Part shown: piece after piece, positions 57,744 to 64,000 of the stretch
Position numbering within the stretch: the stretch's first letter is position 1
Layout: each line of letters opens with the position of its first letter
Assembly: GCF_014224355.1 (NCBI RefSeq)
Contig: NZ_VNWP01000007.1
Location: 62,001-126,000, forward strand
Source: Synechococcus sp. BSA11S
GTDB taxonomy: Bacteria; Cyanobacteriota; Cyanobacteriia; PCC-6307; Cyanobiaceae
DNA: 64,000 nucleotides
Reading direction: 5' to 3'
The notes under the pieces: model-generated
Told to the model about the DNA's origin: nothing
Database searches by the model: none
Seen by the model: only the letters and a program-made list of their open reading frames with translations
Position numbers and translations under genes: made by a program

Positions 57744-60098
57744 TCAGGCGAGTCGGCGGTTGAGCAGGCCCGCCAGCAGCAGGGCGAGCGCCGTGGTGAT
57801 CAGCACGGTGAGGATCCCGGATGGTTGCAGCGGGTCGAGGCTGAGCAGCTGCTGCAACCCGGGAATGGCCAGCAGCAGCAGCCAGAGCCCAAGGCCGATG
57901 CCGGCACCGGCGGCGGTGATGGGGCTGCGGGGATCCCCGTTCAGCCACACCAGCCCACCGCCGGCGAGCAGCAGCAGCGAGAACACCAGGCTGCGGTGGG
58001 TGGCGGCGTTGGTTTCGGGCCAGAAGACCAGCACCAGGGCGGCCACCATCACCACGGCACCCTGGCTGAGCGAATGGCGCCAGGTGTCGGGCCCGAACAG
58101 GGGCGACTCCGGCGGGCGGGGTGGCTGCCGCATCAGGCCCGGTGTGGCGGGAAGCGCCTCGAACACCACCGTGCAGGCCGGATCGATCACCAGGTGCAGC
58201 AGAGCGATGTGCACCGGCAGCAGGATCAGCGCCTGGCCGCTCAGCAGCAGCGGCACCAGCCCGAGCGCCGCGATCGGCAGGTGGATCGCCAGGGTGTAGC
58301 CCAGCGCCCGGTGCAGGTTGGCGTCGACTCGCCGGCCCAGTTCCAGGGCGGCCACCAGATCGCTGAAGGTGTCGTCGAGCAGCACCAGATCGGCGGATTC
58401 ACGGGCCACGGCGGTGCCCCGTTGGCCCATCGCCACGCCGATGTCGGCGGCCTTGAGGGCCGGGGCGTCATTGACGCCATCGCCGGTCATCGCCACCACC
58501 TCACCGGCGGCCTGCAGCGCACGCACCAGCTGCAGCTTCTGCTGGGGCATCACCCGGGCAAAGACCCCCACCTCGCGGATCGTGACAGCCAGTTCCTGAG
58601 CTGAGAGGGTGTCCAGCTCGGGGCCGGAGAGCACCGGACCGGGCGGCAGCCCCGCCTGATCGGCGATCGAGCGGGCCGTCACCGGGCTGTCACCGGTGAT
58701 CATCACCACACGAACGCCCGCACCCCGCGCCGTGGCGATCGCCGCCGGCACATCCGGGCGCAGCGGATCCGCCAGGGCCACGAACCCCACCGGTTCGAAC
58801 AGGTAGCCGTGCACGTGATCCGGCAGAGCGCCGCCGCCTGCGGACGGCTGACCCTCGTGCACCGGCACGCCATCGAGCCCGCGCGCCACCGCCAGGACCC
58901 GCAGCCCCCTGGCGGCGAGCCCATCGGCGGCGGCCAGCAGGGCGGTGGTCTGCCCGGCGTCGAGGTGACACAGATCGGCGATCGCCTCGGGCGCCCCCTT
59001 GGCGGCCAGCTGCAGGCCCCCGTCACCGTCGTGCCAGAGGCGGGAGAACACCAGCAGGTCGCTCTGCAGGGGGGATTTGCGCCCCGGGGGCCAGGCGGGA
59101 TGCGGGTGTTCGGTGCCGCCGAGATGGTCGGCGGCCAGCCGCTGGATCGCCCGTTCCATGGCATCCACCGGATCACCGCGGCTGGCGAGCACCGCCAGCT
59201 CGAGCAGCTGATGAACCGGTTCCTCCAGGGTCTCCCCCGCCTGCCAACCCTCCAGCTGCGGCCAGGTGAGCAGTTGCTGCACCCCCATGCGGTTCTCGGT
59301 GAGCGTGCCGGTCTTGTCGACGGCAAGCACGGTGGCGCTGCCGAGGCTCTCCACCGCCGCGGGCCAGCGGGCCAGCACCCCGATCCGGGCCAGGCGCAGG
59401 GCGCCGAGGGCCAGGAACAGGGCCAGCACCACGGGAATCTCGTTGGGCAGCACCGCCAGGGCCAGGGCCAGGGCGGCGAGCAGGGCCTGGGGCCAGTCGC
59501 CGCTGAGCGTTCCCTGGATCACCGCCAGGGCCGCGCAGAGCCCCAGCGCCAGCACGGTGAGGCGCCCGGTGAGGCGACGGGTCTGGCGCTGCAGCCGGGT
59601 GGGTGGCGGCTGCACCGTGGCCAGGCTGCTGCCGAGCCGGCCCAGTTCGGTGGCATCGGCCACGGCCTCCACCTCGGCCCAGCCGCGGCCACCGGCCACC
59701 AGTGAACCCGCCAGGACCCGCTCTCCCGGCATGGAGCGGTCGACCGGCAGCGATTCACCGGTGAGCAGGGACTCATCCAGCCACAGCCCCACCGCCTCGC
59801 TGATGGCGGCATCGGCCGCCACCCGATCGCCTTCCTCCAGCCGGAGCCGATCACCCACACGCACCTGCTCGGCGGGCAGGTCGAGCTCCTGGCCATCGCG
59901 CCGCACGTGGGCGCGGGGCGCCGAAAGACGGGCCAGCTCGGCCAGGGCACGGTTGCTGCGCTGCTGCTGGACGGCATCGAGCAGGCTGATGCCCGCCACG
60001 AACACCATCAGGATGCCGCCATCGACCCATTCCCCGATCAGGCCGTAGATCAGGGCGCAGGCGAGCAGCAGCAGATTGGTGGGCTCCAGCCAGCTCAT
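57744..60098 (-). CDS. Cation-transporting P-type ATPase lacking the usual N-terminal domain
   Basis: 784 residues. LTGES (112-116), DKTGTLT with the phosphorylated Asp (261-267), MITGD and GDGVND (539-544) are intact, followed by about six C-terminal membrane segments. The membrane-4 motif is LPNEIPVVLALFLALGA, a variant of PEEFP/PEGLP, so the ion cannot be read off. The chain starts within the first transmembrane hairpin (MSWLEPTNLLLLACALIYGL); the usual 60-80 residue cytoplasmic N-terminal domain is absent, and an in-frame stop lies just upstream. Confidence 0.85.
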   Translation of the reverse strand: MSWLEPTNLLLLACALIYGLIGEWVDGGILMVFVAGISLLDAVQQQRSNRALAELARLSAPRAHVRRDGQELDLPAEQVRVGDRLRLEEGDRVAADAAISEAVGLWLDESLLTGESLPVDRSMPGERVLAGSLVAGGRGWAEVEAVADATELGRLGSSLATVQPPPTRLQRQTRRLTGRLTVLALGLCAALAVIQGTLSGDWPQALLAALALALAVLPNEIPVVLALFLALGALRLARIGVLARWPAAVESLGSATVLAVDKTGTLTENRMGVQQLLTWPQLEGWQAGETLEEPVHQLLELAVLASRGDPVDAMERAIQRLAADHLGGTEHPHPAWPPGRKSPLQSDLLVFSRLWHDGDGGLQLAAKGAPEAIADLCHLDAGQTTALLAAADGLAARGLRVLAVARGLDGVPVHEGQPSAGGGALPDHVHGYLFEPVGFVALADPLRPDVPAAIATARGAGVRVVMITGDSPVTARSIADQAGLPPGPVLSGPELDTLSAQELAVTIREVGVFARVMPQQKLQLVRALQAAGEVVAMTGDGVNDAPALKAADIGVAMGQRGTAVARESADLVLLDDTFSDLVAALELGRRVDANLHRALGYTLAIHLPIAALGLVPLLLSGQALILLPVHIALLHLVIDPACTVVFEALPATPGLMRQPPRPPESPLFGPDTWRHSLSQGAVVMVAALVLVFWPETNAATHRSLVFSLLLLAGGGLVWLNGDPRSPITAAGAGIGLGLWLLLLAIPGLQQLLSLDPLQPSGILTVLITTALALLLAGLLNRRLA

Positions 60099-60507
60099 GG
60101 AGGCTCCGCTCGTGCCTTCGCCTTAGCGGGAACTGACTGCCATGGGGAGCAATCCCAGCAGTTTCTGTCGATTCCCACTGATTTCAGGCGGGTGTTCGAC
60201 TGGGTCAGGATGTCTGCAGGCGCCTGACCACCTCAGACCCGGCAGCTGCAGGGCAACATCTGGCCGATGGATGGGGCGTGATCGCAGGGAATCCGAAGGT
60301 CGGAATCCCAGGATTTCAAACACTCAGATTCGTGGCACATTCATGGCTGTTCATCAGGCAAGGGGCCTTCATCATGCTTCATCTTGGAATGTATCTCCAG
60401 GATTGAACATCTGCCCCTCCGCACCCTTCCCCTCCTGGCGGCCACCTGCCTGACCGGCTTCGGATTGCTGCAGTAGCTGTTCCACAGCTTCTCCTAGATC
60501 GCGGGGT
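60099..60507. other. Gene-poor interval, nothing recognised
   Basis: 409 bp between the P-type ATPase start and the radical SAM remnant, with lower GC in 60300-60420 (for example TTCAAACACTCAGATTCG). No open frame, tRNA, repeat or terminator can be supported. Confidence 0.6.
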
Positions 60508-61499
60508 TCATGGGGCCGCCACCAGTTCAGCTTCGGGCTTCCGGGTCTGTTGATGGTGGTGGGCCGCCAGCTGATTTTCGATCTGCAGGCGCAGGATGTC
60601 CCGATATTCCATCAAATGCTCGTTGTGCGCGCAGACGGCAAGGTGTTGCTCCGCCACCTTTGGATTGGCCCAGAGAATGTGAAGCAGATGGTGCCAGACG
60701 GCCACAGGGGTGGAGCGTTTGATTCCCTGGCGCCAGCAGACGATCAGCAGCCCCCGGACTCTGGCGGGTCCGAGTTTGAGGAAGTGGCGAGGCACGCGGT
60801 CGAGATACTTGTGAGGTTCGTAGTCTTCCGCCGGCCGGGTCGGCACGACGTTCATCAGAGCGCTGTATGGGGCAGAGCCTGGAGCATGGCGAAGGTGGTG
60901 GTGGGAATGCCTGCTGCTTCTGAGAAGGCCACGATCCTCTGGCCAGCACCTGCCTTTTCGCCATCGAAGCCGCGAGGCTGTCGGTGTCGGGCGTTTCGAT
61001 TCCCATGAACACGGCGGCGAAGTTGCAGGCCAGCCTCTGATCGATGAGCTCCTGATCGTCAGCCAGGTCCAGGGAGGCTTCCGTGTCGAGACGGAAGGGA
61101 TAACCATGCTGTTCTTGCCAGCGCTGAAGCTGCGCGAGCATCAGCTTGACGTTGCGCTTGCCGCCGATGAAGTTGTCGTCGACCCTGAACACCCCGCCCC
61201 GCCAGCCGATGGTGTAGGGGCGGTTCAGTTCAGCGATCAGCTGTTCCGGTGTCTTGGTGCGGGGCTTGCGGCCCTAGAGTACGATGATGTCGCAGAACTC
61301 GCACTGAAGATGTCGTCCTTATGGACGATCATCGCTGACATGATCACAGGATCAGCCCACTTCCATTCCTGAGGCAGAATGGCCGCGACGGTGATCAGCC
61401 CAGGCGGGGGAGGAGCGCCTTTCGGTTGACCAGCTCCAGGATCTTTTCATAGCTCCAGAATGTTTTTGGAAATTCTGGATAAACGAGCAGAACGTTCAG
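60508..61499 (-). pseudogene. Decayed B12-binding radical SAM gene (DUF4070 type)
   Basis: Read from the right: LNVLLVYPEFPKTFWSYEKI (ATG replaced by CTG near 61499), a frameshift at about 61396, LITVAAILPQEW then WADPVIMSAMIVHKDD, a gap and frameshift, QCEFCDIIVL holding two of the three cluster Cys, an in-frame TAG at about 61275, GRKPRTKTPEQLIAELNRPY, VDDNFIGGKRNVKLMLAQL, and VFMGIETPDTDSLA; after another break, the C-terminal YEPHKYLDRVPRHFLKLGPA and LLIVCWRQGIKR. These are consecutive motifs of one family of about 500 residues. At least one stop, several frameshifts and internal deletions leave it dead. Confidence 0.8.
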
Positions 61500-61727
61500 T
61501 TTGTTGGCTGGTTGGCGCTGAGGATCAGCACAGATGAACCACTGAGTCCATGGTCGCACCAAGCTTGATGGCCAGGTTCGCCCGGGGGCACTTCCTGAAG
61601 GTGCAGGGCTGAGGAGGGATTCCGGTCTCGATCGCCATCACCGATGCGGGCCCAAGACGACAGGCAGCGGCAGACTGACATAAGCGAACGCGCGCCCGGG
61701 TCCATCCCCGGCCGCAGGGGGGGCGAG

Positions 61728-62759
61728 ATGAAGGCGATGGTGCTCGAGAACTGCTGCGACATGGAGCGCAATCCATCGCCGCTCGTGCTGATGGACCTTC
61801 CACGGCCGGTGCCGGGGACGGGCGAATTGCTGGTGAAGGTATCGGTCTGCGGGGTGTGCCACACCGAACTCGATGAGATCGAGGGGCGCACGCCACCCCC
61901 TCGGTTTCCCGTGATTCCGGGGCATCAGATCGTGGGCAGGGTGGTGGACACAGGCCCGGAGTGCGGACTCTTCCGCCCTGGGGATGCGGTGGGCATCGCC
62001 TGGATCTTCCAGGCCTGCGGCAGCTGTGGCTTCTGCCGCTCCGGCCGGGAGAATCTCTGCCGGGCCTTCGTGGCCACGGGCCGTGACGCGAACGGCGGCT
62101 ACGCCGACTATGTGACCGTGCCGGAGGCCTTCGCCCATGCCCTGCCTGGGGATCTGGAGGCGGAGGCGATCGCGCCGATGCTCTGCGCCGGCGCGATCGG
62201 CTACAGGTCGCTGCGGCTGAGCGGCCTGAAGGACGGCCAGGATCTGGGGCTCACCGGCTTCGGTGCGTCGGCCCACCTGGTGCTGCCGATGGTGCGTCAG
62301 CGGTTCCCGGCCTCGCGGGTGTTCGTGTTCGCCCGCAGCGAACGGGAGCGGGCCTTCGCCCTGGAGCTGGGGGCCGCCTGGGCCGGTGCCACCGAGGCGG
62401 AGTCGCCCGTGAAGCTCCATGCCGTGATCGACACCACGCCGGCCTGGACGCCGGTGGTGGCCGCGCTGAAGTGCCTGCACCCGGGAGGCCGGCTGGTGAT
62501 CAATGCGATCGGCAAACAGGAGGCCGACAAGGCGGCCCTGCTGCGGCTCGACTATCCCCGCGACCTGTGGATGGAGAAGGAGATCCGATCGGTGGCCAAC
62601 GTGACGCGTGAGGATGTGCGGGAGTTCCTGGCGCTGGCCGCCGTCGCCAGGATCCGTCCCACGGTGCAGGCCTTCCCCCTGGCGGAGGCCAACACGGCTC
62701 TGCAGCAACTGCGCTCCGGCGCGGTGCGCGGGGCGAAGGTGCTGCGGATCGGTGCGTGA
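61728..62759 (+). CDS. Zinc-dependent alcohol dehydrogenase
   Basis: 343 residues from ATG 61728. Catalytic zinc site VCGVCHTEL and GHQIVGRV; structural zinc site CGSCGFCRSGRENLC; nucleotide loop GLTGFGASAHL instead of the usual GxGxxG. Resembles the AdhA/YjgB-type MDR group acting on aldehydes/alcohols. The frame to 61644 upstream is not supported; 61500-61727 holds no gene. Overlaps the next gene by 4 bp. Confidence 0.87.
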   Translation: MKAMVLENCCDMERNPSPLVLMDLPRPVPGTGELLVKVSVCGVCHTELDEIEGRTPPPRFPVIPGHQIVGRVVDTGPECGLFRPGDAVGIAWIFQACGSCGFCRSGRENLCRAFVATGRDANGGYADYVTVPEAFAHALPGDLEAEAIAPMLCAGAIGYRSLRLSGLKDGQDLGLTGFGASAHLVLPMVRQRFPASRVFVFARSERERAFALELGAAWAGATEAESPVKLHAVIDTTPAWTPVVAALKCLHPGGRLVINAIGKQEADKAALLRLDYPRDLWMEKEIRSVANVTREDVREFLALAAVARIRPTVQAFPLAEANTALQQLRSGAVRGAKVLRIGA

Positions 62760-63283
62760 GCCCACGGCGTCGCCGGAGGTGGAAGGATGCGCTGATGGTC
62801 AACCCCGCAGGCGCCGTTCGGCGTGTCGTGTTCTTCTGCCTGAAGCGCTGGATCCGGCTGCGCCATCCGGCCGTCACCTCGATCACAGCGGAGCAGCTCC
62901 AGCGGATCCTGGCTGGAGAGGAGCGCGTCGACTGGCTGATCCTCGATGCCCGCAGCCCGGCTGAATTCGCGTGCAGCCACCTGCCCGGGGCCGCGCTGAT
63001 CGGGGCCGGTGGCCGGATTGTGGGCGTGGGAACGATGGCGGCGCTGGCCAGGGACAGGCCGATCGTCGTCTGCTGCTCGGTGGGGGTGCGCAGCGCCGCA
63101 CGGGTGGAGGAGCTGCGGCGAGCCGGGTTCACGCGGGTCGTCAATCTCGAGGGTGGCCTGTTTCAGTGGGCCCTGGAAGGCCGCAGCCTGATCCGGCAGG
63201 GAGAGCCCACCCTGCTGGTGCATCCCTACCGCCCGGGATGGGGCTGGTTGCTGCCAGCGCACAGCCGGGGCGGGGAAAGCTGA
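62756..63283 (+). CDS. Rhodanese-like domain protein
   Basis: 175 residues from GTG 62756. LILDARSPAEFACSHLPGA and the active-site loop CCSVGVRSA with a catalytic Cys, then NLEGGLFQWALEGRSL. The N-terminus is basic with a short hydrophobic patch (VVFFCLKRWIRL) that could touch the membrane. Sulfur carrier role likely; partner unknown. Overlaps both neighbours, so it belongs to a three-gene operon. Confidence 0.85.
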   Translation: MSPRRRRRWKDALMVNPAGAVRRVVFFCLKRWIRLRHPAVTSITAEQLQRILAGEERVDWLILDARSPAEFACSHLPGAALIGAGGRIVGVGTMAALARDRPIVVCCSVGVRSAARVEELRRAGFTRVVNLEGGLFQWALEGRSLIRQGEPTLLVHPYRPGWGWLLPAHSRGGES

Positions 63284-64000
63284 TGGTGGCCGGCATCCAT
63301 CCACCCCGTTCGCTTGATCTGGATTGGCTGCGGCTGCTGGCTGTCCTGCTGCTGATCCCCTTTCACTCGGCCGCTGTCTTCTACGAGGGTGAGCTGGGCC
63401 GCTTCTATGTCGCCGATGCCCAGAGCAGCGCCGGCCTGAGCGTGTTCATCGAGTTCGTGCACCAGTGGCACATGCCTCTGTTCTTCTTTCTGGCCGGTGC
63501 GGCCAGCTGGTATTCGCTGCAGACACGCTCCGCGGTGGACTATCTGCGTCAACGTCTGCGGCGGCTCCTGGTGCCCCTGCTGATCGGAATCCCGCTGCTT
63601 GTACCGCCCCAGGTTTACATCCACGAGCTGCAGGCGGGCCAGGTGAAGGGGTCTTTCCTGCAGTTCTACCCCCGCTTCTTCGACGGAATCCGCCCGGCCG
63701 GTCATTTCGAATGGGCCCATCTCTGGTTTCTGGCCTATCTGCTGGTGATCTCCATCGCCTGCCTTCCCGTGATGGTGAGGCTCAGCCGGAAGGCCAGCGG
63801 GCGTGATGGAATCCGGGCTCGTCCGGTGACGCACGGCCTGGGCGAGTTGATCGTTCTGGCGGGGCCCCTGATGCTGAGCGAGGCTCTGTTGCGCCCCCAC
63901 TGGGCAGGCTTTCAGAACCTCTACGACGACTGGGCCAATCTGGTGCTCTATCTGCTGTACTTCGTGTATGGCGCGCTCTTCTGCAACCGCAGCGGGCTGT
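63283..64000 (+). CDS. Membrane acyltransferase family 3 protein, 3' end cut by the window
   Basis: About 239 codons visible with no stop. DLDWLRLLAVLLLIPFHSAA, with the Arg and the conserved His of the acyltransferase-3/OpgC family, then FIEFVHQWHMPLFFFLAGAA and LRRLLVPLLIGIPLLVP; several membrane helices. ATG 63283 overlaps the rhodanese stop (TGATG). Such proteins acylate sugars or glycans at the membrane. Confidence 0.82.
   Translation, partial: MVAGIHPPRSLDLDWLRLLAVLLLIPFHSAAVFYEGELGRFYVADAQSSAGLSVFIEFVHQWHMPLFFFLAGAASWYSLQTRSAVDYLRQRLRRLLVPLLIGIPLLVPPQVYIHELQAGQVKGSFLQFYPRFFDGIRPAGHFEWAHLWFLAYLLVISIACLPVMVRLSRKASGRDGIRARPVTHGLGELIVLAGPLMLSEALLRPHWAGFQNLYDDWANLVLYLLYFVYGALFCNRSGL

Noticed and set aside
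57588-58604. 338-codon + strand frame opposite the P-type ATPase
   Set aside because: Gln/His/Gly-rich shadow translation with no motifs; the ATPase on the other strand has all catalytic signatures.
63226-63900. 224-codon - strand frame at the right edge
   Set aside because: It is antisense to the acyltransferase frame that runs open off the window; the + strand shows the family motif and membrane helices.

Overview
The window reads as chromosome of a high-GC picocyanobacterium of the Cyanobium / freshwater-brackish Synechococcus type. This rests on photosystem II genes (psbEFLJ with ycf48 and rubA), NDH-1 genes ndhCKJ, magnesium chelatase chlD, a cyAbrB regulator, and an orange carotenoid protein operon. 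The long PsbJ N-terminus and the OCP-CrtW-FRP operon favour the Cyanobium/marine Synechococcus side; the genus is an inference. Genes are densely packed on both strands, many with 1-8 bp overlaps. No insertion sequence, CRISPR array, rRNA or prophage was seen; one tRNA is present.

Layout. 1-7210: a nickel-dependent guanidine hydrolase operon on the + strand (hydrolase cut by the window edge, HypA and HypB nickel chaperones, type III glutamine synthetase, three-gene ABC importer, Rieske oxygenase). 7173-8258: a TIM-barrel isomerase-like gene and a small gene on the - strand. 8454-12416: a carbohydrate-type ABC importer. 12428-17513: a seven-gene - strand run holding a KirBac channel, an MCE protein, a membrane protein, a GNAT enzyme and small proteins. 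17787-24833: cyAbrB, methyltransferase, DCC protein, a decayed BASS symporter, esterase, tandem SpoIIAA-like protein, tRNA-Val, mazG, arfB and a Tat-exported beta-carbonic anhydrase. 24930-36760: housekeeping (speE, speB, gcvT, aspS, a sigma factor, dps, pyrG, queE, hisS) plus a broken antitoxin gene. 36804-41430: four UDP-sugar genes (ugd, uxs, galE, a GAE-type epimerase). 41473-50922: photosynthesis and NDH block, yvcK, a second MCE (Mla-like) pair, chlD. 50976-53067: the OCP-CrtW-FRP photoprotection operon. 53241-60098: small conserved proteins and a P-type ATPase. 60099-61727: gene-poor, with a heavily decayed B12-binding radical SAM gene. 61728-64000: alcohol dehydrogenase, rhodanese and an acyltransferase cut by the window edge.

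How the genes work together. The left operon looks like a complete nitrogen-scavenging module: import of guanidine or a guanidino compound, nickel insertion, hydrolysis to urea and ammonia, and capture of ammonia as glutamine. The Rieske oxygenase at its end may widen the substrate range to substituted guanidines; that is the most interesting hypothesis here. A second ureohydrolase, SpeB, sits separately beside spermidine synthase, so the two paralogs appear to have split into nitrogen scavenging and polyamine roles. The OCP operon carries pigment enzyme, quencher and its recovery protein in one transcript. The UDP-sugar block can make UDP-glucuronate, UDP-xylose, UDP-galactose and probably UDP-galacturonate for envelope polysaccharide.
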